NCBI GenBank assembly: GCA_000708835.1
Contig: DF236961.1
Coordinates: 1-64,000, forward strand
Direction: 5' to 3'
Length of the DNA: 64,000 nucleotides
Source: Klebsormidium nitens
Taxonomy: Eukaryota > Streptophyta > Klebsormidiophyceae > Klebsormidiales > Klebsormidiaceae
The notes beneath the pieces are model-generated. The model had not been told where the DNA came from. It saw nothing but the letters and a program-made list of their open reading frames with translations, and ran no database searches. Made by a program: the position numbers and the translations under genes. Shown here piece after piece: positions 50,501-61,964 of this stretch; the stretch's first letter is position 1, and each line of letters starts with the position of its first letter.

Positions 50501-53333
50501 GAGTATGATGAAGGGACTTCACCTGCCAGCATCCGCAGCACGGAGGCCTCGGTCTTGGTGGCGAAGAATTGGAAAATTGTGAGCATGCAGCGCGCGCTGA
50601 TGTTGTCGCAGTCGATGAAGCCCAGCGCATAAGCGATGGGGTCCCACATGCGCGTAATGCTGGCGCGGGAGCCACCATGGGAGATGAACCAATCGGAGAA
50701 GGACACCTGGACGAAAGGGGGCGAAAGCCGGACTCAGACGAGCAGCACCAGATGCAATATTGAAGGGCAGCTGAGGAAATTCAGACCTGATTGTGTGGCT
50801 GCATCAAAGCGACTTACGCTACCTTTGAGGCACAGCCACACAACTTTCCAACGAAGTCGGAAATGCGTAAGAGGCAGAGCGGTCCATGTGGACACTCGAT
50901 GCCGGTATTCTACTCGGCCACATTGACCCGTCCATACAAGAAACCAACAGACGCCTAACTCCCTTCTAACAGTACGAGCAATCTCTCACTGACAGTTAGT
51001 GTAAGAAAACACCAGAGCATGCAAACGGATGGACATCCTTATGGCCTCACCTTGTCGAGGTTCCGAATGTCCCGCATGGCGCCTTCCGGGTCGACGAGCG
51101 CTCGCACCACGGGACTGGTGGCCAACGCAATGGCGTTTTGCACCTTGTCCATTGTCTGCAGCAAAGGAGCTTTCAATTAGTTACGAACCGTGATACATTC
51201 TCTGCACTGTTGTTGACAACCCGTAATACGTTCTCTGCATTGCAAGAATCGCGAGTGGATGCGAGCCAGCTGCCCACATTGCACTTGCAATAAATGCAAG
51301 CTGTGCTTGGTACTTCCAGACGGCTTGCTTAAACCAGCAGGAAGACAAAGAGAGCGGAAGTAGCGTCAACTTGATGAGCGCAAGCACGACAGGTTCAGAG
51401 CCCAAGAAGGGCCCGGCAACTTGGTTCGAACTGGAGGAGCGAGCGAAGATTTTTTTGGATTAGTGAGAGTGCGGAAGAAACTTACGGACAGCTGATTGGT
51501 GGTAAAGAAAGCCTTCAATCCGTGGAATGGGGCCCCGGTGATGAACCGAAAATCGAGCTCTGCACATAGGACAGAAGTATGTCAGAAGCTGACGTACCGC
51601 AAGAGCCAAGCCTGGAAAGAATGTGACCATCACATTCTGCCAACCTAACCGGCCCTGCTTCCAAGTCATAATTTGTGCTAAGCAAGGAAGCCGCCCTCTT
51701 CATTCAAAGAAGGCCGTTTGCAGAGGGCTTCTTCCAGAAAAGCTATCCAACAACTAGCGGAGGCCCAGCACGTGCACAAACATGCAACCCTCAACTTGGG
51801 CAAAATCTGAGAATGTACCGAGAATCTACAGAGTATCAAAGTCAGCTTTGCAAAAGAAAGACAACGTTGCTGACCCCATGACAACCCCCATCTCTGAGCG
51901 ACATTCTTCTCCTCCATAAAGAGAAAGCCCCGAAAGTTAGAATTTGTTTGGGCCAGTTGAGACAGACACCAATGAAGACACTGCATTGCAGGATGCAGTG
52001 CCGCTTGGCTTTCAAAAGTAAGCTGCCGCGCTCACCGCCTAGATTTCCCCCCTTGTTGATAAACTGATGCGTGTGCTCTTTCAACAGCAAGTTGTCCGTA
52101 GCCCCTACCTGCCATGCAATCGATGTTAGCACACATTCAGGGATGTGCGAAGGTAGTCAACGGGCAAGGGCAGTGTAGCTTGCACCTGCCGCACATGAAG
52201 CAATGGAGGGCAAGAGGAAATACACACTATCATCAACAAGTGATGGGTGGCAAAGAAAGACCTTAAGAGCGGAGAAGAAAGGGGTCCTTGCAACGTCCAA
52301 AAATGCAAAGCCAGGACGCAGGCTTACCTTCCTCATCAAGCGGAACAGATTGTTGTAGCAGCCAAAGAACACGTGCAGGCCCATCTCGATGTGGTTCCCA
52401 TCCTTGTCCTTAAAACTCGCCACTTTCCCACCAATGAAGGGTCTGCTCTCATACAAGTCAACCTGGGGTACAAACGGACATTAGCCTCATCCTCTAGACG
52501 GTCTCAACGTGAATGCTCACGCTAACAGATTGATGAAGCTGCACCATAAAATAAACATCGGCGGCGCCAACCTTGGCATCAGGAGATGCAGCTTGCTCCT
52601 CATGTGATTGGTTCAACCCGGAACCCCACGTTTTGCTTAGCCAGCTCGCTACCGCACGCAGCCTTGGCCAGCCACCAATGGTCGCAATGCTGACATCAAC
52701 AGCAACGGCAAACATATGCCGTCCGTGGCAGGTATTGCCGTCACGATGAGATTGAAGAACTAGGCATGGCAGGCGCTCACCTCGTGCCCCTGGTCTAGGA
52801 GCTCCACTGCGGTGGACATGCCTGCCAAGCCTGCCCCCACGATGGCCACCTTTAGCTTGGGCCCTGTATACTTTGGCGGCTCCGGAGGAAACAGACCTTT
52901 CGGGGCTGCACAACAACGAGGGGAAGCCATGAAACTTAGACGCACAACTTGCAAGCGAACCCTAAATGATAGCGGCATGAAGGAATCTTCGCTGATGAAC
53001 AACCTTGAAGAAAGTGCTCAAGGTGGCGGTGGAAGAGTACAGGTGTGGCATCTAAAAAGCGAGATGAAGAGACAGGGTCTAGCACCGCTACTCACCTGCT
53101 CTGCTCATGTCCGAAACCATTGTCTGAAGGTCTGCCCGTGCCCCTGCTTTCAGATGCCTTCTCGGCGCCTTTATCCGCCGCTGGCATGCTAGTGCATTTC
53201 CCACAAAACTACTGCACGAACTCCCGCTGGCCACTGGGGTCTGCAAGTGCCTACTTCTGCTGGCAACCTGCCCCCCCATCTGTGAGAGGGGGGCGCTACA
53301 CAGCGCCTGCTGCGCGGCGCTTGTAGCCATCAT
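47529..53333 (-). CDS. ZDS: zeta-carotene desaturase, plastid
   Basis: FAD- and quinone-dependent desaturase that converts zeta-carotene through neurosporene to prolycopene in plastid carotenoid synthesis. Thirteen exons: 53096-53333, 52781-52905, 52328-52462, 52036-52108, 51486-51559, 51051-51155, 50523-50706, 49956-50104, 49438-49637, 48783-48911, 48437-48509, 47977-48141 and 47529-47678, giving 599 residues in closed phase. The first 75 or so residues are a Ser/Ala/Arg-rich transit peptide starting MMATSAAQQ. The dinucleotide fold is [20 protein letters not shown] (G103xGxxG108). Diagnostic ZDS stretches follow: [122 protein letters not shown] and [20 protein letters not shown]. These separate it from phytoene desaturase and CrtISO. 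A second ATG directly follows the first. Confidence 0.96.
50254..50317. repeat. 32-base tandem duplication in ZDS intron
   Basis: Two copies of GGCTTTGGTAYATTCGTCAA followed by CCAAGATTGTCA stand back to back in intron 7 of ZDS. They differ at one position (TATATTC versus TACATTC). Confidence 0.85.
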
Positions 53334-55313
53334 CGTTCGAGCTGCTTTCAGCAGGTATTTTCACAGAGACGGCTTGACTTCCACGGCAGGCTAGCGCTTG
53401 ATGAATGCAAGTAGAAAGCACACAAGACGTAAATGCTCGCGAAGTCAGCGGCTTCCTAGAATGCCGTCTTCTAAATCTGCATAGGGGGGGTTGCTGCTCT
53501 TAGGTAGCTCTCAAACAGGCGCCTCAGATGTATCGTCCTCCTCAAAAGCCCGGTGCAGGTGTCGACAATATGATGCACCACAAGCTGAGCGCCACGAGCA
53601 GAACTTTGGAAGACGTTCTCAGTACTGGACTCTGGAGAAGGTGAGACTCAGAGGCTGTACAGAGGGTGACGCGAACTCTCCATCGCCGTAGGATTATGAG
53701 GCGGACCTGAGCTCAAGCAGAGCTTATCGAACGGCTCAGGATTACTTTAGTTTGGACGGCTAGGCAGTGTGCCAGATCATATTGTGGCACACGATTGGAT
53801 GTGCTCAGTGCCCGGGGGAAAGCGTCCCGAGCACGACTGGGGCTCAAAGTCAGGCCCGGTACAGTCGCCCGCCTAAGCAGAATGAGAGGAAGGACCGCTG
53901 CCATGGTCGAAACTTAAAGTGGGCGTGGGACCCGCTGGTCCCATTTTGATCGGACGCTGAGGATTCCATCGGCTCGATCGATCGAACGGTAGCGATTGCT
54001 AGTGACATCAGATTTTCGTCAGCGTACCGCGGTGCATTGGTACGGTACTTTTAGGCTTAGAGGTACCGCCGAAGTTGCATGACGTCAAGGCATACTTGCC
54101 CGGTAGACTCGTGTTAGACATAGAATCCACCGTTCGATCAGCCCGAATTAACTATGGTCAATTCCAGATCGCCAGATGGCCTGTCTCGGGTCATATCAGG
54201 TGCCCGGTACGGCCCCAAAAGCATGCCTTAATAACCAGATGTGGCAAAAAAGAAGAGGCAAAGTAGAAATTCTTATGATTTAAACCCAGGACCTCGGACG
54301 TTTAGGCCAGGTTTAGGCGAGCGCGCTAGCCTCCTGAGCTACGGCGACTCGGCCGAGTCCCCATTTTGTCTGGAAAATACCGCCTTTATACCCCGACGCC
54401 CACTTTAAAGCGTATTGTCAGTGGCAATGTTCACATGGTCTCTGGCAAGCATGGCAGCAATCACGATCGTGCATGATTGACTTCGTGCAGCGTCGAGACG
54501 TGATCGGCCTTGACGAACGGCCATTATATCATGTACTACGTTTTCAACCTGGCAGACAGGAAGCTGGCTTCAAAGTGAAGGTACGGGTTCAACAAGGTTT
54601 AGTATCAAAGCCTCATCCAATGTGCGGCTCCGTAAGAATTATTCATGTTCAAAGAACTCAGTTTGATAACAATTCTGGTCCAAAAAAGCTTGCCAACTTT
54701 GAAATGTGGTCTCCACAACGGTCTTAGTGACATATCAAATGTTACAACAGCTATGATGCACTTAAATGATGAAGCACGTGCGCTGTACAGATTACGTCTA
54801 TAGACGAATCTGTCCATAGTATCCATTTTCCCCTATTTTCGTAATATCTATGGACTCAAGACACCTATCTAATTTTTCGAAAAGTAGCATACAGCCATAT
54901 TTGCAACAATTCATCGACAAATTTGCCAAAAATTCGAAACAGATGAGTTCGGGATTGGACTACACGTCTTCAATAGAATGAGGTGGCAAGCTGAAGAAAA
55001 CGAATCCATGCAAGTAAACGCAATACTTCCAATTCCCCTCTTTGTCAGCAACTACAATCTAGCAAAAACGAAGCCTCCTTTCGTCTACGCTTTTCAGACC
55101 TATGAGCCTAACTTGATTATGCAACTTTCAAGGTAATTCCCTGCGCATTCAGCTACGTTTTCGACTTTGCACAAGTTCACGCAAGCTTCTGTATGTACAT
55201 TACTTTCCTACCCTCAACACTTTCAAAGCCCGGCTGAAACGTCCCTCAATCAAATCAAGTCATTTGATCAAAGATCACAGCGCTCTTAGAGAGAAGTCTC
55301 CAGCAAAGTCTGA
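53334..55313. other. intergenic region between ZDS and catalase
   Basis: Both neighbours are on the minus strand, so it holds the 3' flank of catalase and the ZDS promoter. No gene is supported. About 53940-54240 is CpG-rich with GGTACG and CGATCG words like the repeat-like blocks near 4060-4220 and 8080-8790. A tRNA-like element lies at 54270-54348. 54820-55250 is AT-rich. Confidence 0.45.
54270..54348 (-). mobile_element. tRNA-like element, possible SINE head or tRNA pseudogene
   Basis: On the minus strand TAGCTCAGGAGG (54330-54341) matches the internal RNA polymerase III A box exactly, within a D-arm-like GTAGCTCAGGAGGCTAGCGC. GGTTTAAATCA (54276-54286) matches about eight of eleven B-box positions. 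The spacing between boxes is about 43 bases. The T stem and acceptor stem do not pair, so it is not an intact tRNA gene. It is either a decayed tRNA gene or the head of a tRNA-derived SINE. Confidence 0.5.
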
Positions 55314-58300
55314 TTAAGCGGTCTGGCTCGTCTTGGCCTTCCCCTCCTTCGCCGCGTTCAGCCTCTTGGTCAGACCGGCGGCCATATCCTCGTGGATCTT
55401 GCCAAACAGCCCAACGACTCGGTCCTGCAGGAACTGCTGGCAGGGCGCGAGCATGCCCACGATGTTGCTCAGCGTCTGCTCCTTGTCCTCGTCCGAGAAC
55501 TTCTCCCACAAGGCACGCGGCTGATCCCAATCATCCTGCAAGGGAGGGAGGGGACGGTAAAACTTCAGTCCAACATAAGGGAAACGGGCAACGGAAAGAG
55601 AGAAGACAACGGCTGACGAAATTATTGAGCGTCCGGCTTCTTGTCATCGTTCGAGAACTTCTCCCACAAGGCACGTGGCTGATCCCAGTCATCCTGCAAG
55701 GAAGGGGGAGGGATTTCAGCGTGCGACTATCTTCCAGGGTGCACCGGCGACGGCAACGGGAAGCTTACAAATGACGTCTAGAAAGTTTCGACTTAATGGG
55801 AATGAACTACCTTCCTTTGATCACTTTTCGCTGCTGACAATCCTGCTTTGACGTGTTTCTCCGGGGCAGGTGAAGTAGTGAGCAATTCGCCCCGTCTTGC
55901 CGTTAGCAGAAGCACAACGAAACAACGAGGAATGTTCCAACCCGCTGTTAAACTTCGCCCTGAAGCACGTCCGCTGACTTGCTCTTCTTCAAAAACGTCC
56001 TCGTACCTCGTCCGCCAACTTCTTCTTGGGCGGCAATCTGCTGTTACAAGACGTCCTCAGGCTTACCTGGTCCGCCACTTCTTGTTAGCCAAGGCTTCTG
56101 CTGTTACCAATAACGTCTTCTTACCTCGTCCGCCCACTTTTTTGGGGGGCATATTGCTGTTGGAAAGAAGACGTCCTTTTACCTGGTCCGCCCACTTATT
56201 GTTGGCCAAGGCTTCTGCTGTTACTAAGAATGTCTTCTTACCTCGTCCGCCCACGATTTATTGGGCGCAAACTGATGTTGATAAAAAGACGTCCTCTTAC
56301 CTGGTCCGCCCACTTCTTGTTGATATAGCGGCCGGCGAGACCTGCCGGGACTTGGAACGGCTCGGGGTACTTGACGGCCGGGTCGGGCCGCGGCGCGTTA
56401 GGGTACAGCTCGCGACTGTTGGGATAGTAATTGGGTCCAGAACCGCCGTTGTCACCGCACTGCATGAGGCCGTCAACCTGGGAAAACGAAAGTTTACCCG
56501 TTGCATATTACCTTCAATTAAGCTCGTTTCACTTGACGAGCTCCTGGTATCGATCCATGTTCGAATCAGCGTATCCTGTGATTGCTGCAAATTTTGCTTA
56601 CCCGTTGCATATCTAGACATTAGAAGCAGGTCCTGTGAGTTAATCAGAAGATTCAAGAGAAAGAGCGCTTGTGAATGCAGGCGGATGCGTAATCAACAGC
56701 AAGATAGGCCTTGTCAGGCCGCTGCGAGCGCCACATGATAGTTCGGAAGCACATGTCAGCGCCGTTGATCGAAATCCTCCCATACATTTGGGTTCGGTCA
56801 ACTGAGATTTCTCGTAAGAAACGCTTGTGTTTCGATTATAAAACCTATCCAAGGCTGCTCCTTTTCAAAGCTTACCTGCTCTTTCAAATTTCGCTTTTCA
56901 CAGCAACCGAAGCGCTCTGGAAACGACGAGCGACGAGCTTGGGGCAGTAGCCTATAGCTTTGTATTTATAGGCCTTGCTACCAATCTGCCCACGTACCTA
57001 TGAGCGGCGCCATATCTTGACGTAAGAGACTGACCTAATCGTAAAAGGCAGCTTCGACAGTTGCATAGCCAGAAAACTCACGTGATAGTTCTGCGCCTTG
57101 TGACGCGGCTTGTTGACGGGAATCAGTAAGAAGTTGGAGCCCAGGCGGTACCGCGCCGCATCGTCGTAGCTAAACAGGCGGGCCTGCGCGAGCGGAAGAG
57201 ACACGTGTCGGACGTCCGTTGCACAAATGAACAGCTGCTTCTGTGGACAGGTGTCAGAACCAGTAGCACAAGCCACGTTTGAAGTTCTTGTACGTCAACG
57301 ATTATGGCGCCGTTAGAAAGCCCCGGAATGTGTGGAAAAGCAGCTAGGTGGGTTAGCGCAAAAGGTTGAAGTTTTTGATGTGGAAGGTGTAAACTTGATA
57401 GCTGGAAAGTTAAGGCCTAACCGGGAGTATGCAATCAGTTATCGTTCCCCACACGAGGGCATATGCGCCGGGGCGGAAGCAGCCTGCTTGACCTCCTCGT
57501 TAAGGAGGGTGTAAATAGATGAATACTAACCAGAGATGGGTTAAAAAACTAACCTGCAGCACCCGGTCGGGGGATGCCTGGATGCCAGGGGGCATATGCG
57601 ACGGGCTGAAGGCCGCCTGCTCCACCTCGTTGAAGTAGTTGGTTACGTTGCGGTCAAGAACCAACCGGCCGACCTCCTGCAGGGGGTACTCCTTGTGCGG
57701 CCACGTCTTGGTCAGATCGAACGGGTCCCACTTGAAGGTCTCCGCTTGTTCGGGGCTCATCACCTGCAACAAGCGATCGAAAACTTGTCGATTTAGAAAG
57801 GCTGACCGTGTCTGCTTGCGGGAGCCCCGTCCCTTGTCTTGCATAGGAAACAGCCCAACTGATCGGGGCGTTGCAGCTTATGTAAGAGGACAAGCGAGTC
57901 AACAAATTGTATCGTCAACCACTCTCTCTGGTTGGCTTAGATGACCGCTTTACACAAATTTCGGCCCGAATCAACAATTGCTACAAACGCTTGTGGCTGG
58001 TTGGGATTGTCCAAGTAATTCAATGTGTGTCCCCAATATGTTGAACTCTCAAGTTTTCGGTAAATAATCCAAGACGAAGGCCACCGCCCGGATCCCTTGG
58101 ATAAACAAAAGGAATGTCAAAAGCACCTATCTCTGATGGGGGCCTCTTCGAAGGTCATCAAAGTAAACAGAGGAAAGAAACCGCACCTGAACATAGAAGG
58201 TCCAGCTCGGGTGCTCTCCCCGTGCAATCGCTTCGTAAAGGTCCTCCTTTGCAGAATCAGGACTCTCGCCTGCGACCTTCACGGCCTCCTGATGGGTCCA

Positions 58301-61300
58301 GTTTTTGATGCCCTGGGTGACAAGAGCAAGGCGTTTTTCCAATAGAGCAAACGATGAAACCGACATTCGGGTACGACCTCCAGAGGACGAACTTAAACAG
58401 AATGATTAAACAAACGCCAACCCCAAGTCTCTTGTCGATGACACGTTCACTTTCAACCTTTCTTTTTTTCGTAAGAATACTTGTTTTTCAACGGCGTGCG
58501 GGAACCTTCATAAGTCTCATAACTTTTGTCATGAGCTTCAAGCACTGACTCGCCAGCATACCGGTTAGCCTTGTCTAACCCAGTCACCACGCACGGAGGA
58601 GAAGCCGTTCAAAATAATCCTGGTAAAGAATTTGCAAAAAGCCCCTCCCCCACCTGGTTAGTCTTGAAGTGGAACTTGACCCAGTTGAACTGGCCCTCCT
58701 TGTTGACCCACTTGAAGGTGTGGCTGCCGTAGCCGTTCATGTACCGGGGGCTGACCGGGACACCACGAGGGCTGAACAGGATCAGCACCTGCACAAGCCA
58801 AAGGCGTGACGTCAGCACTTGTTGAGCAAAGTTACGACCTAGAATGATGGGCGCCGCTCGTCATATGGCAAGCTGATCGGTTGGTTAATCCCTTAAACGG
58901 ACGGAAATTGTTGCTACCTTGAGCGGGGAGTTAGAAGTGTACAGTGCATCCACCGTCGTCGTTTTAGACACACTGCCATTGTCCGAGAAGGTTCTCAATG
59001 ACAGCTCATGACCGGGAGCGCGCCCCGCGATTTTGCGCTAAGACGAGCCGGGCACGGAAAGCTGGGGCAGTCTTGATACATGTCCTTTGCTTCTTCGCAC
59101 ACCGTTTCGGCGGACAACTGGGTTCGTTCTGAGCAACACCATCGTAAAGCCATTTCACATCTGCTCGAAAACTATCATGCAAGATGTCTTAGCGCTGTTT
59201 TTAAGAAAAGCAAGAAAGAAAGTTGCGCGATTCACCTGGTGGAACGACTCGGGCACGAGGCTGAGGAAGTCCCAGAACATGTCGGGGTCCTTGGTGTGCT
59301 TCGCCGGGTGGCGCTTCTGAGTGTGGATGAGGTCGGGGAACTTGCTCGGGTCACGGATGAAGAACACCGGGGTGTTGTTGCCCACCTTCAAGCCAGCGGT
59401 TCGGTAACGTCAGGAATGCCGCAGAACGGATGCTAAAATCTTCATTCTTATTCTCATCAAGCTTGGTGAAGGGATAAACCCCTTATGCTTAAGGTCTTAA
59501 ATCAAGGACGGTTGATAACTACGAAGTCGACCAAAAAACAAGTGATCCCGAAGAAGCAAGCCAGATTTCCTTTTTACCCGTGAAATTGGTAAAGAATTAA
59601 AGCACATTTGACGGCCAGGAGCGGACCTAAGAAACGACGAGTCCGAAGCTGAACCCAGGCATGGCAGCGTTGCAAATCTGCATCTTTAAATCAGGTAAGG
59701 GAGACGATTCCAGTTTTATGAGCCTAGGGCCTCGCGACCTCACCATGTCCCAGTTGCCCTCCTCCGTATAGAACTTGACGGAGAAGCCCCGCGGGTCACG
59801 GACGGTGTCCGCACCACCGGACTCGAATCCAACGGTGGAGAAGCGAGCGAGGATGGGAGTCCTCTTGCCCACCTCGCTCAAAAAATTGGCTTTGCACAGG
59901 TGCGTGACGTCCTGCAGCAAGATGACAATCTATCACAGGAGGACAATATCGAAACAAGCAAGCCATCCAGCCGAGGAGAAAGTTTGCATCTAGTTTTGTT
60001 TGAGGCCGCTTGTGCTTCTTCCCACTCTATGCAGGCCATAAGCGACGGCGTCGACCTCGATGTAGCACGGAACTATCTAAACTTGTAAAGGGGGACATGG
60101 ACGATATCCTCGCATGGTTTGGTCGTGCAAGAGATTACACATACAACAGAGGATACTACTTGCGTAGATGCCAGCACTTTACTAGACCGAGTCTCAAAGG
60201 CTCGATGTTCAGATTCACGACCCTTTCAGAAAGTAGAACGGACTGGCTTCCTCTACTCCTACGGGAGTGTTTTATTGAGCTCCATGAACTCTTCGCCGTA
60301 TATCAGGACAAGCTCGGTCCCGTACCTTGGTGACTTCGAAGTAGCCGTGCCCTCCCTGGCCGCTCGCATGGACGACTCGCTCGGGGATTCTCTCGCGGTT
60401 GAAGTGGGCGAGCTTCTCGATCAGCGTAAAATCTTCCATCAGGATAAGGCCCCCATCACCAACCGTGAAACTGCAGAAGGTTCAGAACGCACGTGTGGGA
60501 TAGGTGTTGAACTAACAGTATATCGTTTTCAGGTGGATTGTACAAGCCTTCCGTGCAGAACACAGTCCTGCATCAAAATGAGGGCCCAATGCCGACCATA
60601 AAGGTTGAAATGTTTCCCAGCGAAATCGGGCCACGAAGACCAAATGCCAACTCGCAGAACAAGTGACAGAGAGAAATAAGTACAACAAAGAAACCAAGAA
60701 GAGTGACTATATTCGCAAGCGCGAGGTATATTGACGCAAAAAGCTCTCCCTTTCAACGATGCTGCGAGGGGCAATAGACGTGAATCTGCCTTCTTGACCT
60801 TAAAAATTGGACGAAGGACGAGGGGAAAGAGCCCAGGTTGAGAATCTGGACAAAACTATAGCCACCAGAAAGAGAAACTTATCGGAAGGACTATAGCCAC
60901 AATATAGGATTGTTCTGCAGCAATTGGTGCCCCTCAAAAGGCAAGCCTGAATATCAGAAAACTTCATGCCCACGTCTGAAAACGATGTATGGTACACTCG
61001 GGCATCTGAGGAAGTTTCCCGAAGAACAGTACTGCCGTGGGGGCGGAGCTCTTCTCCAGACCTGCCCCAAAGGCAGCTCCTTGCAAACTTCAACACGTGT
61101 TTTTCAGAGGTGATGGGAACTAACAGCTGCTGCTTTTCAGTGTGATGGGAACTAACACGCAATCAGGTTTGAACAGTAAATTCCCTGTGCATTGACCAAC
61201 CTCGCTCTGGAAAGGAGCTTCTTAGTTGGCCTCTCGAAGTTGGCAGCTGCTCAAAAGAATCGGCTTGCTATACTCTTGACCAGGAAATTTCATTCCGCAA

Positions 61301-61964
61301 CATGAGCTCGTTCTGCAATCGACAATGTCGCCCCTTCATTTCAGGCTACTGTTTTGAAGAAAAGTCTGTGAGGTTGTGACGCCTCCAGGAATCAAACTTT
61401 CAAGGGGAACTCATCTTCTCTGGGCCTTTATGAGTATGTCACAAACAGCTGTCATGCAGTACCGGTTACTTGAACCAGGTTGAGAGCATAAGTTCCAGTG
61501 TAATCTGATTGATGCAGCAGACAGACTTTTGTCATTTTAAAAGTTTAACCTGTCTTTTACACCAGCATTAATACCCCCACCTATTATACCGAATTATGAC
61601 CTTAAGAGCAGCTTTCTTCTGAAACTGATCGTTATAACATGTTCCTACTTCTGTTCTGTGCCGATTCAATTGGCTCAAACACACTCAGGACCGTCCGATT
61701 TTGTGCAGCTTTCTGCTGAGATTCCTTGCTTGCATGAACAGGGGGGCCGACATCTGGTGATAGGGTGTCAAGGGAACGTAACAAAAGCAAAGCTGACTGC
61801 AGTCAAGCGCACCTGTTGTTGTCGTCTTGGATGGGGTGGCCACCCCCCGAAGTGTACAGGGGCGTCTTCCCATCAGAGCCCATCTTCTGCTGATTGGCTG
61901 CAGCGCCACTTGACGTGGTCTTCACCTCAGCGGACCCATTGGCGTCCCCGTTGCTGGCCGTCAT
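55314..61964 (-). CDS. CAT: monofunctional haem catalase
   Basis: It degrades hydrogen peroxide to water and oxygen. Ten exons: 61813-61964, 60326-60470, 59744-59911, 59236-59385, 58654-58788, 58187-58312, 57554-57763, 57082-57183, 56301-56477 and 55314-55535, giving 528 residues. All joins after the first are in phase 0 and the frame closes. Motifs: [20 protein letters not shown] with catalytic His85, [32 protein letters not shown] with distal Asn158, [37 protein letters not shown], and the proximal haem ligand Tyr368 in [17 protein letters not shown]. Then follow [15 protein letters not shown] and a C-terminal catalase-related helical region. The N terminus ([18 protein letters not shown]) fits the family. 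The last residues are SQTA rather than a canonical SKL-type PTS1, so peroxisomal import is uncertain. Introns 7 and 9 hold partial exon copies, a duplicated terminal exon and a tandem splice-donor array. Confidence 0.95.
55622..55693 (-). pseudogene. CAT: duplicated, stop-terminated copy of catalase last exon
   Basis: It lies in catalase intron 9, 157 bases upstream (in gene direction) of the true exon 10. It starts after TTCCTTGCAG exactly like exon 10 and encodes [19 protein letters not shown] followed by PDAQ and TAA at 55622-55624. The first 45 or so bases are nearly identical to exon 10, with changes mostly synonymous. The acceptor and phase are intact, so it could serve as an alternative last exon giving a 478-residue catalase without the C-terminal helical region. 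It may equally be a silent relic. Confidence 0.75.
56000..56310 (-). repeat. CAT: tandem array of six catalase 5' splice sites
   Basis: The end of exon 9 (TGGGCGGACCAG followed by GTAAG) is repeated in intron 9. Copies with an exon-like end and a GT donor stand at 56300 (the real one), 56241, 56182, 56124, 56066 and 56006, spaced 58-60 bases. They alternate between GGACCAG and GGACGAG ends, so the true unit is about 117 bases in three copies. Five copies keep GTAAG or GTAAAA and the sixth has GTACG. Reading past the first donor reaches a stop before the second copy's intron ends. Confidence 0.9.
57440..57510 (-). pseudogene. CAT: degenerate relic of catalase exon 7 end
   Basis: In intron 7, on the gene strand, AACGAGGAGGTCAAGCAGGC and GCGCATATGCCC match AACGAGGTGGAGCAGGC and TCGCATATGCCC of exon 7 over about 50 bases with small indels. 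The reading frame is not preserved and the donor is lost. Confidence 0.6.

Noticed and set aside
54270-54348. Functional tRNA gene
   Set aside because: A and B boxes are present, but the acceptor and T stems do not pair and no clean anticodon arm forms.
55848-56738. Plus-strand open frame of 296 codons with repeated LVRPLL-like units
   Set aside because: The repeats are the antisense reading of the catalase splice-donor array. No splice or homology support on the plus strand.
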